A stretch of 64,000 nt of DNA, taken from assembly GCA_938015445.1 (NCBI GenBank), contig CALLPE010000029.1, positions 62,001 through 126,000 on the forward strand, given 5' to 3'. How positions within the stretch are numbered: the first letter of the stretch is position 1; every line of letters begins with the position of its first letter. The translations under genes and the position numbers were made by a program. Positions 19,265 through 28,981 of the stretch are shown one piece after another. This DNA comes from an uncultured Pirellulales bacterium. Its GTDB lineage: Bacteria > Planctomycetota > Planctomycetia > Pirellulales > Thermoguttaceae. Below the pieces are notes generated by a model. That model was not told where the DNA came from. It made no database searches and worked only from the letters and a program-made list of their open reading frames with translations.

Positions 19265-19791
19265 CGAGCCTCTTTGTCTTGCGGTTCCAGCACAGCCAGA
19301 TAAGGCAGATTGCGGTAGCGATCCTGGTAATCCAGCCCGTATCCGACCACGTAAACATCTCCTGGTATCTCGAACCCCACGAAGTTCGGGCTGAGCGGCG
19401 CGGTTTGCATACCTTGCTTACGCAGAAGCACCACGCTATGAACGCTGGCCGGATTCAATTCGTCTAGTTGCGGCACCAGTTCCCACAGCGTCTGGCCGGT
19501 GGCGTAGATGTCGTCCACGAGTAACACGTGCCGGCCTTCTACGTCGCAGCGCAGTTGATCGATGTTGATTGCCGGAGGTCCTGGCCGGTCGCCTCGCAGA
19601 CCGCGCCGTTCTTCCAGCACTTCGATCCGCAGCGGCATATCCAACAGCCGGATCAGGTCGGCCAGCAGCATTACGCTTCCGGAAAACACGCCGATCAGCG
19701 TCAGCGGCTTACCTTGGTAGCGCTGCTGAATCTGCTCTCCCAGCCGCCGAATACCTTCGCTCAGTTGCTCTTGGGTTAGTAACACTTTCAT
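19255..19791 (-). CDS. hpt: hypoxanthine phosphoribosyltransferase
   Basis: A purine salvage enzyme that makes IMP (and usually GMP) from PRPP and the free base. It has 178 residues, the normal length. The PRPP-binding loop is VLLVDDIYATGQTL, the N-terminal part carries IGVFSGSVMLLADL, and the C-terminal part has PGDVYVVGYGLDYQDRYRNLPY, where the aromatic and acidic residues stack on the purine. It is the first gene of the hpt-GT4-GT4 operon and overlaps the next gene by ten bases. Its link with glycosyltransferases is positional only. Confidence 0.93.
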   Translation of the reverse strand: MKVLLTQEQLSEGIRRLGEQIQQRYQGKPLTLIGVFSGSVMLLADLIRLLDMPLRIEVLEERRGLRGDRPGPPAINIDQLRCDVEGRHVLLVDDIYATGQTLWELVPQLDELNPASVHSVVLLRKQGMQTAPLSPNFVGFEIPGDVYVVGYGLDYQDRYRNLPYLAVLEPQDKEARWP

Positions 19792-20268
19792 TTTTCAGCC
19801 CGCCAAAATTGTCACACTTGCTTCTTCCGTTACTTTTGTGCTGTGCTCAAATACTTTTGTGCTGTGCTTAAAGCCGACGGCGTCGGCAGGCAACAGTCGC
19901 GGCGACAGGCCGACCATCTGTCCGACTATCTAATCGGGCCAACTGGTCGCTGACCGCTATGCCGGTAACGTGCTGCCCGGCCAGTAATTCTACTTCGTAT
20001 ATCGGCGGCGAGAAGAAACCGTAAAATAGCGGCGCGAAGAAACCTTGGACTTCCGCCCAAAAAGAAAGAAAAACAAACCGTAAACTGTTGCTCCAAACCC
20101 CCAAAGCCCCCGTTGGCGCCGAAGTTGGCCTTGTGCTTGGGTACTCGACAATCCGCGATTTTTGCTTTTCCACGATTTTTTCGCTTTGCGGTGCCTTTGC
20201 CGCGACGAAATAAACTGAACAAACAATCGCCCGACAAAGACCGAACAACCGACGCACCGCCTACTAGA
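19792..20268. other. intergenic region, A/T-richer, with short repeats
   Basis: About 480 bases between hpt and the OstA-like gene, richer in A/T than its neighbours. It holds a 21-base pair of repeats (19831-19872) and a second related pair ending in GAAGAAACC, 24 bases apart (20004-20020 and 20028-20044). The 129-codon minus-strand frame here has no recognisable features and is not called a gene. Confidence 0.45.
19831..19872. repeat. 21-base tandem repeat, two copies
   Basis: The unit starts TACTTTTGTGCTGTGCT and ends with CAAA in the first copy and TAAA in the second. The copies adjoin with a single mismatch. They lie 40-80 bases upstream of the hpt start on its strand, so they fall in or near the hpt promoter region. 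Confidence 0.85.
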
Positions 20269-23200
20269 TCAGTGCGGAAAGCCGGTTAGTTCCAGGCTCC
20301 GCGCTCCCTCGACCCAGCCTTTGCCCGAGCGGGGGAACAACAATATTCTGCGCGCAGCCTGGCGCGAAGGTTGCGCTCCAGGTTGTGGTTGATAGAACAG
20401 CTCGGCATCGGTGCGCCCGTCGCCCTCTAGCACGAGCAGGTCTTTGATCTGCGCGTAAGCGATCCGCTGGGCACGAGCGGTGTACAGCCGTTGGTCTTGG
20501 CTGAGGGCTTCCACAATCGTGTTCCCGGTGGCCTCTAGCTCCAGCGTCGTCTGGTTGCCGGGCGAGTTGGGCGCCTCGGTCACTGTCAGATTGTTGCAGT
20601 TGATGAGCACTCCGCCGTACTGGCCCAAGGCGCGTGGGTCGTCCACATCCAAAGTGGCCTGCCAAGATGCCACCGGCGCCATCGCCGCTTGAACGCGCTC
20701 GTAGAAACCTAGTGTGCCGGTGTTGGTATTTCCGCGGACCGACCCTTGAAAACGCACGTGCAGGCAATCCAGCGGAGCGTCGGGGCGGCTTTGTGCGGTC
20801 GGAGGTTCGGGCGAGCGCGACTGGCCGAAAGGCATCACCACCTTGGGCGTGCGTGCCGAACCGCTATTGCGGACAATTGCTACCATGAAGCCCGGCCCGC
20901 CTCCGTTCATCGCCCCGCTGGGTATGTGCCAAGCCAAATCGGCCAGCCTGGCGCGTACCAGCGATGTCAATTCTGCCTCGCGCGTGCGGCGGGTTTCGAT
21001 CGTCACCCCACCCAGGCACAAAACTTGTTCGATCTGCGGCTGGGTCTCTTGCCCGGATTCGGAAAAGATGATCCCTTGCTGCAACTGCACTTCGAGCACT
21101 TCGGTACACAAGAGGAGGTCTGGGGCGCGTGCAGCAACCGACTGCTCGAACACCGCCGACCGGCCGTCGAACGTCATCCGTTGTCGCCAATCGACGCAGA
21201 GCGTGCCGGGCACGGCTGGCGACTGATCGTCAGCGCGTTGCCTCAGCGGGAGGTCTAGAGTTCGCTTCAGCGGCAGTTCCAGTACTCCCGGCCCATCGAC
21301 CCACAACCGGTTGGTGCCCCGGTTCAGGTTGATGTTCCCGGCGGTGAGTTTTAAACCGCGTCCCTCCAGCACCGCCGGTTGTCCGACGACGGTTATTGCA
21401 GCATGGGGCTTACTAGCCTCGACAACATGGATGCGCTGGCCGCTGACGACCACCGGCGCAGCGGAAGCAGTGTCGGCGAGCAGTTCTACGAACGTTGCGT
21501 CGTTTTCCAGGACAAGCTCTGCGATATCAGCGTCGTCGCCGTGGTGATGGTGATAAGCTTCCGCCGGCTTTGCGGTCTGGGGGGCGCCGATATTTTCGTC
21601 TACCAACACCTTCACCCGCATCATCCTTCCCCGAACTTCAAAGCGCCGGCGCTGCTCGGCTGGCAAACCGCGCAATCCCGCTCCCGCCGCTCCATCGGCG
21701 CCCCGCTCATTTCCAAATGTCCCAAGATCCCCGTAAGCCACCACGCTGGCTGTCCCGTCGGTAACCGACTGGGAAGCAAGCGGATTGGCGTCGGCCGCCG
21801 GCTGAGCGGCAAGCCCAGCGGTGCCGACCACCGACTCGGCGGGTGAGACACCGCGCAGATGGCGGATTTGCGAACTTGCCCCAACCCTCCCGCGTTCGCC
21901 GCCAGCTTGCTGCGGCTCGCCCAGCCCCCCGTCTGGCAAAGGCTTTGGCTCGAACCATACCCCTAATTGCTCCAGTCGGGCAGTTGCCTGCGGCGCATCG
22001 AGCACCACGCCGTGTTGGGCAAGCATCCGGTCTGGACGAAGCCGTATGACCGGCTCGTGCCGCGTGGCGTGTAGCGCCTGCACCCCTACAGGATTTTGCG
22101 GTGCAGCGTCGATTGCGGCTGCTGGCGCAGACTGCATGGCCGCCGTTACCGGCGGAACCTTCTGTCCGTGCAGGGCCACAGCCGGCGTTAACCCTGAGGG
22201 AGGGTGGTTGGGCTTCGCTTGGGGCACCTCGGTGAACCAGAAGTGTATCTGCTTCGCAGTTACTTCGCCGACGCCGCTAAATCGCACCGTCGCACCGCCG
22301 GTCAGCGAAAGCAATTGGTTTTGCTCGTGGGGACGGAAGCGAAGCTGTTGGTCCCATCGGGCGTAAAGCTGTGCCTGGGGTCGATCGGGCAATTGTGCTC
22401 TGAGCCATCCTGGGCCGTCGGCAAAAAGCCGCCCCAGCCTTCCGGCGCTGCCCGACTCGTACACAATGCTTCGCGCACGCACCTCGTTGGCGCCCTGGCG
22501 GAGTATCACCTCCGGGGCGCCGTCGAGGGTGATTCGCTGCAAGAGCAAATCGTATTGCAGCCGTCGAGCACGGATGGCAAGCTGCTGGCTGGGAACAATG
22601 ACCACAGCAGGGCCGCCTTCGGCCACGATCCGCCGCAGGGTTAGCGAGAAACGGTCGCTGCCTGGCGACTGGCGGTCCGGCGTAGCCCGTTCCGCATGCG
22701 CATTGGCAGCTACATCGACTGGGCCGTTTTGTACTTGCCATTGTGCTTCGGCTGTGCTTGTTTCGCGTGGGCGGCCTTCCAAGTCCCGTTGCAGCGGGGC
22801 GCCGCTTGCCCGATCGTCGAGGTCCAACACCAGCAGATCGCAGGACAACTGATGATCTGGGCCTTGCGGACCGGCGCGCCACACTGTGACGCGGTCTTCG
22901 AGCGTGATTTGCTTTCGCACGGGGTCGAAGCGGAGCGGCCCGCGGCAGGTCACTTCGACCGGGGTGGCTGTGCGACGCTGGGGGGGAGCAGTTGTGGCCG
23001 TCTGCTGGTCGGGCCAGTCGTGCACTTCAAGATGCAAGCGCTCGACGTGGCGAAGCTCCACCGCTTCCAGCCCGCCGATGTTCGGCCCCCGACGCGGCGC
23101 CTGGCCGTTTGCCGGTGCAAGCTTCATCACCAGGTGCTGGCCGCTGCCGAAATGAGGCCCCCAGCGAAACTCCACCCGTCCCACCGCTGAAATTTCCTTC

Positions 23201-23769
23201 TCGCTGATCTGCACGTTTCGGGTGACGATCAGCAGATCGTCTTCCGGCCCCAGCGATTGCCCCTGGCTGCGGATGGTTACCGGCCCGGTAAGCTCTCCAC
23301 CCACCAACCGCCCCATTTCCATCCGCCGCAGGTTGAGCGGTTGGTCGAACTCCAGTATTGCACCCTCTGGAGCTTGCAGCACCACCGCTTGTCGCACACG
23401 TTCGTGGTGGCTCAGACCCGCTTTGTCGGGCAGAAACACGATCGTGCAAGGGCGCAACTGAAGCTTGCGATCGCCCAAGCTCCGTGGTTCCTGCATCAGC
23501 AGCTTTGCTTGGTCGCTTTCGATAATCTTAGGCGAGCGCAGTTCCCAGGCATCCGCGGAGAACAAGATGCGCAATTCTTCCAGCCGCGGGTCTTCGCGGG
23601 GTTCGCCGCCGGCCGACTGGGCCATCGCCCTGGGCGGGGGCACAGAAGGTTCGATCAGCGGTACCGCCAGGAGCGCGTACAGCCAATAAGCAGCCACCAG
23701 CACGGCAAAGCTGACGGCCAACTTGACCGCCCGACCGGCAAACACTAGTTTCGGCCTGCTTGCTATCAT
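20269..23769 (-). CDS. large OstA/LptA-LptC-like membrane-anchored protein
   Basis: An 1166-residue protein with one N-terminal transmembrane segment (about residues 14-33) and an otherwise soluble, beta-rich body. Repeating patterns resemble the OstA/LptA beta-jellyroll: EISAVGRVEFRW, GGATVRFSGVGEVTAKQIHFWF, GVVLDAPQATARLEQLGVWF and PAVLEGRGLKLTAGNINLNR. LptC (anchored) and LptA (periplasmic) form a bridge that carries LPS to the outer membrane. This protein could combine both roles in one chain. Its upstream neighbour on the same strand is KdsD, as in the enterobacterial kdsD-kdsC-lptC-lptA order. A His-rich patch (YHHHHGDDAD) lies near residue 725. Family assignment is by pattern and context, not a search. 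Confidence 0.7.
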   Translation of the reverse strand: MIASRPKLVFAGRAVKLAVSFAVLVAAYWLYALLAVPLIEPSVPPPRAMAQSAGGEPREDPRLEELRILFSADAWELRSPKIIESDQAKLLMQEPRSLGDRKLQLRPCTIVFLPDKAGLSHHERVRQAVVLQAPEGAILEFDQPLNLRRMEMGRLVGGELTGPVTIRSQGQSLGPEDDLLIVTRNVQISEKEISAVGRVEFRWGPHFGSGQHLVMKLAPANGQAPRRGPNIGGLEAVELRHVERLHLEVHDWPDQQTATTAPPQRRTATPVEVTCRGPLRFDPVRKQITLEDRVTVWRAGPQGPDHQLSCDLLVLDLDDRASGAPLQRDLEGRPRETSTAEAQWQVQNGPVDVAANAHAERATPDRQSPGSDRFSLTLRRIVAEGGPAVVIVPSQQLAIRARRLQYDLLLQRITLDGAPEVILRQGANEVRARSIVYESGSAGRLGRLFADGPGWLRAQLPDRPQAQLYARWDQQLRFRPHEQNQLLSLTGGATVRFSGVGEVTAKQIHFWFTEVPQAKPNHPPSGLTPAVALHGQKVPPVTAAMQSAPAAAIDAAPQNPVGVQALHATRHEPVIRLRPDRMLAQHGVVLDAPQATARLEQLGVWFEPKPLPDGGLGEPQQAGGERGRVGASSQIRHLRGVSPAESVVGTAGLAAQPAADANPLASQSVTDGTASVVAYGDLGTFGNERGADGAAGAGLRGLPAEQRRRFEVRGRMMRVKVLVDENIGAPQTAKPAEAYHHHHGDDADIAELVLENDATFVELLADTASAAPVVVSGQRIHVVEASKPHAAITVVGQPAVLEGRGLKLTAGNINLNRGTNRLWVDGPGVLELPLKRTLDLPLRQRADDQSPAVPGTLCVDWRQRMTFDGRSAVFEQSVAARAPDLLLCTEVLEVQLQQGIIFSESGQETQPQIEQVLCLGGVTIETRRTREAELTSLVRARLADLAWHIPSGAMNGGGPGFMVAIVRNSGSARTPKVVMPFGQSRSPEPPTAQSRPDAPLDCLHVRFQGSVRGNTNTGTLGFYERVQAAMAPVASWQATLDVDDPRALGQYGGVLINCNNLTVTEAPNSPGNQTTLELEATGNTIVEALSQDQRLYTARAQRIAYAQIKDLLVLEGDGRTDAELFYQPQPGAQPSRQAARRILLFPRSGKGWVEGARSLELTGFPH

Positions 23770-23930
23770 CTACTGGCGGCGGAAATTCCAATTGCAAAGT
23801 TACTTGACCAATTGTGCTTCCGGTGTTTTCGGCTCGGACGCCCCGTAGACGCACTTTCGGTCTTTTCCACTAAGCTGCACGGTTGGGCCAGCCGGCCGTG
23901 CCACCGAGCCGTTGGTCTTCAAAAAGTAGG

Positions 23931-23953
23931 CAGACTGTGAATGCCAAAGTCTG
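23931..23953 (-). terminator. hairpin between kdsD and the OstA-like gene
   Basis: CAGACT and AGTCTG are separated by 11 bases. A run of six T follows on the plus strand, and a run of five T starts a few bases past the stem on the minus strand. It is a weak two-way terminator or attenuator after kdsD. Confidence 0.4.
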
Positions 23954-23981
23954 GTTTTTTGGAGCGTTTTAGCCATACTGG

Positions 23982-25124
23982 CTACGCAGGGTGGCCATCG
24001 GCCGGTTCGCTGTAGATGCGATAAACTGCGGGCTTTGCTCCTAATGGAGAAACTTTACCGCCTGCCTTTGTGCAGCGCGTATCGGTGGGCCAGACTTCGC
24101 GCCCTGTGCACTCCTTGGGCAATAGGCCGACGACATCGGTTACGTCAATCAGTCCCAGCGGTCTATGGTGCTCGTCGACAACCGGCAGTTCGCTGATTTT
24201 GCGCCGAGCCATCAGCTCGATCGCCTCGCTCATCATAGTACCGCGTACTACGTGCAAGGGGTTGCGTGTCATGACCAGCCGGATAGGACTATCTAACAGG
24301 CTTTCGCGGCGCTGCTCGAACAGCCGAGCAAGGTCGCTGTCGGTAAAAATGCCGCTGAGCCGACCGCAGTCATCTACCAGCATCGTAGCCCCGGTGCGGC
24401 GGCCGGGCAGACGAGTCTTCACTAGAACCTCGCGTACCGAAAGCCCATCGTGCGCCACCCGGCACTGCTCCAGACTTCGCATTAGCTCCTCTACCCGGGC
24501 CAGTTTTTGCCCCAATGTTCCGCCGGGGTGAAACCGCGCAAAATCGTCCTTGCCGAAATTGCGCAATTGGGCGGTGACGATCGCCAGGGCATCGCCCAGG
24601 GCGAGCATCGCCGTGGTGCTGGTCGTGGGCGCTAGTCCCAACGGATCGGCTTCTTCGATGGGGCCGATTTCCAGCGTCACCGTAGCTGCCCGTCCCAGAC
24701 TACTGGCGGCGCTGCCAGTCATGGCAATCACCGGCGCTTGCAGCTCGGCCAGACAGGGGAGCAATTGCAGAACCTCTTGTGTTTGACCGCTTTGCGACAG
24801 CAGCAGCGCTACATCGCCAGGTCGGACGGAGCCTAGGTCTCCGTGCAGCGCCTCGGCAGGATGGAGAAAATGGGCAGCCGTGCCGGTTGAGGCAAGCGTG
24901 GCGGCGATCTTCCGGCCGATTAATCCGGCCTTGCCCATCCCCGACACCACCACTTTTCCCTGACATTGGGCCAGCAAGTCCACTGCCCGACAAAATTCCT
25001 CCCCGAGCCTGTTTGCAAGATTCACCAATGCTTCGCTTTCGCGCAGAAGGACTTGGCGCGCCAGTCGAAGCCGATCGAGACTTTCGGTGGCTACCAGCGG
25101 CACCGCACCGGCTTCCATGCCCAT
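23982..25124 (-). CDS. kdsD: D-arabinose 5-phosphate isomerase, KdsD/KpsF/GutQ family
   Basis: Converts ribulose 5-phosphate to arabinose 5-phosphate, the first step toward KDO for LPS. The 380-residue protein has an N-terminal SIS sugar isomerase domain with VVVSGMGKAGLIGRKIAATLAS, FLHPAEALHGDLG and LLLSQSGQTQEVL. The family block FARFHPGGTLGQKL follows, then two CBS domains from about residue 230 to 345. A C-terminal tail of about 35 residues extends past the usual end. Its position just upstream of the OstA-like gene supports an LPS role over a gluconate or sorbitol role. Confidence 0.92.
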   Translation of the reverse strand: MGMEAGAVPLVATESLDRLRLARQVLLRESEALVNLANRLGEEFCRAVDLLAQCQGKVVVSGMGKAGLIGRKIAATLASTGTAAHFLHPAEALHGDLGSVRPGDVALLLSQSGQTQEVLQLLPCLAELQAPVIAMTGSAASSLGRAATVTLEIGPIEEADPLGLAPTTSTTAMLALGDALAIVTAQLRNFGKDDFARFHPGGTLGQKLARVEELMRSLEQCRVAHDGLSVREVLVKTRLPGRRTGATMLVDDCGRLSGIFTDSDLARLFEQRRESLLDSPIRLVMTRNPLHVVRGTMMSEAIELMARRKISELPVVDEHHRPLGLIDVTDVVGLLPKECTGREVWPTDTRCTKAGGKVSPLGAKPAVYRIYSEPADGHPA

Positions 25125-25637
25125 GCAAGCATCCTCCCTGACGAATCGCTACAACTTATCCACCGGCAAGCGTTTGTGCTCCGCTGGGCACTGCTCGTAC
25201 ACCGGTCTTACCGCAGGGCAAAGATTTTGCTGGGTGTGCATGTACCCCACCACCAACGGTAACGAGCAATCGTCCGAGCGATCAAGTCTTATTGCCGGGA
25301 AGGTGAGTCTTTCGCCACGCAACAGTATAACCCTGTGCCGAAAGCGAACAAATACCAATCGCCTAGCACCACGCCATCCCATGACACACGGCAGCACGGC
25401 GCCGGAAACCCCGAAACGTCGACAACCTGTCGGGCAGCACCAATTGTCAAACCCCGACACCCGGCAGTCCAAATGCACTATATACCGCCACGCCGCTGAT
25501 ACTATCATGTTGCAAAACTCCGACATGCGTCGGCTGAAGGCTGCCGCTTATGGTGCCGCGGGGTGTGCCTCTGCTTGTGTGAGGCCGACAACGCTTCCGG
25601 CGCAGAATCGCAATACAGCACGTTCGCGCAGGGCATT
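25125..25637. other. intergenic region, nothing recognised
   Basis: About 510 bases between kdsD and uvrA, both on the minus strand. I see no gene, RNA or clear repeat. The open frames here lack any family feature. Confidence 0.4.
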
Positions 25638-28508
25638 TCAGCCGCACCCGGTTGGCGGTGAGGCGTTCACATCCGTTTTCCCGTCAGGAAGTAACCGGCG
25701 CAGGGCGTTGCCGGTGTGGTTGTCGGGCAGGGAGGCCAAGTGTTCGGGTGGGCCAACGGCGACAACATAGCCACCTTGGTCGCCACCTTCCGGGCCGAGG
25801 TCGATGATCCAGTCGGCCGACTTGATGACATCCAGATTGTGCTCGATAACCACTACCGTGTTGCCGCGGTCAACCAGACGATTCAGTACGCCTAGCAACC
25901 GCTTAACGTCCTCGAAGTGTAGTCCGGTGGTCGGCTCGTCGAGGATATAGAGAGTCTTGCCGGTTTCCAAGCGTCCGAGTTCGGCGGCCAGCTTGACGCG
26001 CTGCGCCTCGCCGCCGCTGAGCGTGGTCGATGGCTGTCCCAGAGCCATGTAGCCCAAGCCTACCTCTTGCAGGCTGTGGAGCAATCGCCAGAGTGTGGGA
26101 AAGTTGGCGAAGAAATCCACCGCCTCGTCGACCGACATATCCAGCACATCGGCGATCGAGCGATCGCGGTAGCGTACTGCCAGTGTTTGTCGGTTGAAGC
26201 GTTTGCCATGGCAAACAGGGCAGGGCACGTACAGGTCGGGCAGAAAGTTCATCTCGATGCGCTGCTGTCCGTGTCCTTGACAGGCTTCGCACCGTCCGCC
26301 CCGGATATTGAAGCTAAAGCGGCCCGCCTTGTAACCGCGGCGCCGCGCATCGCGCGTGGCGGCGAAGATCTTACGGATTTCGTCGAACGCGCCGCAATAG
26401 GTGGCCGGATTGCTGCGCGGGGTGCGCCCGATAGGCGTCTGGTCGATTTGCACTATTTTGTCGATCTGCTTGGCGCCCCGGAGCGACTCGTACGGCCCTG
26501 GCGCCGGTGCGGCGCCGCCGAAAGCTCGCATCAGGGCCGGAGCCAGCGTTTCGATCACCAGGGAGCTTTTCCCAGAACCGCTTACCCCGGTGACGCACAC
26601 GAATACCGATAGTGGGAAGCTGACCGAAATGTTCTTGAGGTTGTTGGTTCTGACGCCTTCTAGGACGATTGCCCGGCTCTTGGCCACACGCCGGCGTTTG
26701 GCCGGGACAGGAATTTGCTCCCGCCCGCTAAGATACCGACCGGTCAGCGACGCCGGATTGGCAGCCACCACCTCCGGTGTTCCTTGGGCGACGATATGGC
26801 CGCCGCTTCGGCCTGCGCCGGGGCCGAGGTCGATTAGCCAGTCGGCCTGGCGCATGATCGTCTCGTCGTGTTCCACCACCAGCACGCTGTTTCCGGCCGA
26901 CTGGAGGCGGCGCAGGGCGTCGATCAGTCGCTGGTTGTCGCGGGGGTGAAGTCCCACGGAAGGCTCATCCAGAATGTAACACACGCCCACCAGACCTGAT
27001 CCTAAACCGGCTGCCAGTCGCACCCGCTGCAATTCGCCCCCGCTAAGGCTGTCGGCCGGACGGTTGAGCGTCAAATATTGCAGCCCTACTTGTTCCAGGA
27101 AGGCCAAGCGGGCGAGTATTTCGGCCACGATCGGCTTGGCGATGGCTTGTTGCTGGTCGGGAAACTTAAGTTCGCTGAACCATGTTTTCAGCTCGCCGAT
27201 GGTGCTATCGGCCAGATGATGGATAGGCCGACCGTGCAACAGCACCGCCATTGCTTCTGGCCGCAGGCGTGCGCCGCCGCATACCGGACATGGCAATTTT
27301 CGCTGGAACGATTGCAAGTGCTGGCGTTTGGCTTCGGTGGCAGCGCTGTTGTACTGGCGGTTCAAAAGTTCGATGATTCCCGAAAAACGCTTGCCGTCGC
27401 CGTACAGCAGTTGCTCATACACGTCCGACTTCAGCTTCCCAAGGGGTGTTTCCCAGTCGAAGCCGTTGGCTCGCATGAATCCGCGCAGGGCCATTTTACG
27501 TTGTTCCTGCGCTGCTGGACCGTCGCGCCGCCAAGGTGCCACGGCACCTTGGGCAAGCGACAGCCGCCGATCGGGTATCACCAAGTCGGGATCGAACACG
27601 GCGGTGGTTCCCAACCCGTCGCATTCTCGGCAGGCACCGTACGGACTGTTGAAGCTGAAGGTGCGCGGCTCTAGCTCCTCGAACCCGATCTGGCAGTTGG
27701 GGCAAGCGTACTGGGTGCTGAGCAATTGGTCGCGCCACTGCGAACCTTCGGCCGATCGCTCCTCGAATGTGATAATCACAGCTCCTGCACCGTGACGTAC
27801 CGCCAAATTCACCGACTCGGCGATGCGCGGCCGAATGCCCTGGCGGATCACTATACGATCCACGACTGCTTCGATATTGTGGGTTTTTTGTTTGACCAGT
27901 TCCGGGGGCTGGCTGACGTCGATCAATTGGCCGTCCACCCGGGCGCGCACCAAGCCCGCCTTGCGGATCGACTCGAACACATCCTTGTGTTGACCTTTCC
28001 GACCGCGCACCATCGGCGCCAAAATCATCACCCGCGTGCCCTCCGGCAACGCCAGGAGCTGATCGACGATCTGCTCGGGCGATTGTTGCCGAATGGGCTG
28101 CCTACACTGCGGGCAGGTCGGTTGACCCAGCCGGGCATACAGCAGCCGCAGATAGTCGTAAACTTCGGTGACGGTGCCTACGGTGCTGCGTGGGTTCGGG
28201 CCACCGGCGCGCTGGTCGATAGAGATGGTCGGCGGCAAACCTTCCAGCAGGTCTACGTCAGGGCGTTCCAATTGATGTAGGAACTGCCGGGCATAAACCG
28301 AAAGCGTTTCGATGTACTGCCGCTGGCCTTCGGCATACAGGGTGTCCAGAGCCAGCGAGCTTTTTCCCGAACCACTCGGCCCAGTGATGACCACCAGGCG
28401 GTCCCGGGGTATGTCGACGTCGATGCCCTGGAGATTGTGAACCCGAGCGCCGCGGACCCGAATGAATTGGGCGTCTTGTTGTGCGATGGGTGCCGCTGCC
28501 CGAAGCAT
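25638..28508 (-). CDS. uvrA: excinuclease ABC subunit A
   Basis: The damage-sensing ATPase of nucleotide excision repair, working with UvrB. It has 956 residues, the normal length. The first Walker A is GPSGSGKSS with QFLHQLERPDVD nearby. The UvrB-binding zinc module includes CPQCRQP. The insertion zinc finger is CPNC...CREC around FSFNSPYGAC. The second Walker A is GVSGSGKSS, and the C-terminal zinc finger is CEAC...CPVC. Both ABC signatures (LSGGELQRVRLA and LSGGEAQRVKLA) are intact. It stands as a single gene with no uvrB or uvrC nearby. Confidence 0.97.
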   Translation of the reverse strand: MLRAAAPIAQQDAQFIRVRGARVHNLQGIDVDIPRDRLVVITGPSGSGKSSLALDTLYAEGQRQYIETLSVYARQFLHQLERPDVDLLEGLPPTISIDQRAGGPNPRSTVGTVTEVYDYLRLLYARLGQPTCPQCRQPIRQQSPEQIVDQLLALPEGTRVMILAPMVRGRKGQHKDVFESIRKAGLVRARVDGQLIDVSQPPELVKQKTHNIEAVVDRIVIRQGIRPRIAESVNLAVRHGAGAVIITFEERSAEGSQWRDQLLSTQYACPNCQIGFEELEPRTFSFNSPYGACRECDGLGTTAVFDPDLVIPDRRLSLAQGAVAPWRRDGPAAQEQRKMALRGFMRANGFDWETPLGKLKSDVYEQLLYGDGKRFSGIIELLNRQYNSAATEAKRQHLQSFQRKLPCPVCGGARLRPEAMAVLLHGRPIHHLADSTIGELKTWFSELKFPDQQQAIAKPIVAEILARLAFLEQVGLQYLTLNRPADSLSGGELQRVRLAAGLGSGLVGVCYILDEPSVGLHPRDNQRLIDALRRLQSAGNSVLVVEHDETIMRQADWLIDLGPGAGRSGGHIVAQGTPEVVAANPASLTGRYLSGREQIPVPAKRRRVAKSRAIVLEGVRTNNLKNISVSFPLSVFVCVTGVSGSGKSSLVIETLAPALMRAFGGAAPAPGPYESLRGAKQIDKIVQIDQTPIGRTPRSNPATYCGAFDEIRKIFAATRDARRRGYKAGRFSFNIRGGRCEACQGHGQQRIEMNFLPDLYVPCPVCHGKRFNRQTLAVRYRDRSIADVLDMSVDEAVDFFANFPTLWRLLHSLQEVGLGYMALGQPSTTLSGGEAQRVKLAAELGRLETGKTLYILDEPTTGLHFEDVKRLLGVLNRLVDRGNTVVVIEHNLDVIKSADWIIDLGPEGGDQGGYVVAVGPPEHLASLPDNHTGNALRRLLPDGKTDVNASPPTGCG

Positions 28509-28909
28509 ATTGGTTTGCCCAGTAGCGCGCCGCTTCGAATCGACTCGTTTTCAACTTCCCCAAAAAGACTTAGCCTATCGCGCCACCGGCGACTCGACAA
28601 TCAGGCACGACGCGCATGTACCAAGCTTATGTATCTTTCCCATCTTCGCGCCTGAGGCCCCTGCGAAACACGTGTCGGCCAAGACCAGGGCCGCGCACTC
28701 GCGCGGCTATTGCCAACCGCAAGACTTGGCTTTCCGGGACGAGACGATTCCGCCCGGGCAGGAAGAACTTCACCGGGCGTGTCACATCTGCCGCCGAGAG
28801 TAGCGCTATTGCAGCCGATTGCAGTCCATCAACCCAATAGCCGATCGAAGCGCAACTGCGCAAACAAAAGAACAAAAGCGGCATCTGCCCAAAACGATGC
28901 CGATTAAAA
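28509..28909. other. intergenic region uvrA-tRNA-Gln, nothing recognised
   Basis: About 400 bases upstream of uvrA and downstream of tRNA-Gln. No SOS box of the known kinds is obvious, and no other element was identified. Confidence 0.4.
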
Positions 28910-28981
28910 CTACCCGGCCAGGACTCGAACCTGGAACGAGGGAACCAAAATCCCTTGTGTTACCAATTACACCACCGGGTA
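28910..28981 (-). tRNA. tRNA-Gln (anticodon TTG)
   Basis: A complete 72-base cloverleaf can be folded on the minus strand. The acceptor stem is TACCCGG/CCGGGTA, the D stem GTGT/ACAC, the anticodon stem AGGGA/TCCCT with loop TTTTGGT, and the T arm CCAGG-TTCGAGT-CCTGG. The discriminator is G. Positions 34-36 read TTG, which decodes CAA and CAG. CCA is not encoded. Confidence 0.95.

Noticed and set aside
19868-20257. 129-codon minus-strand frame between hpt and the OstA-like gene
   Set aside because: No family feature, no ribosome site, A/T-rich low-complexity sequence with short repeats.
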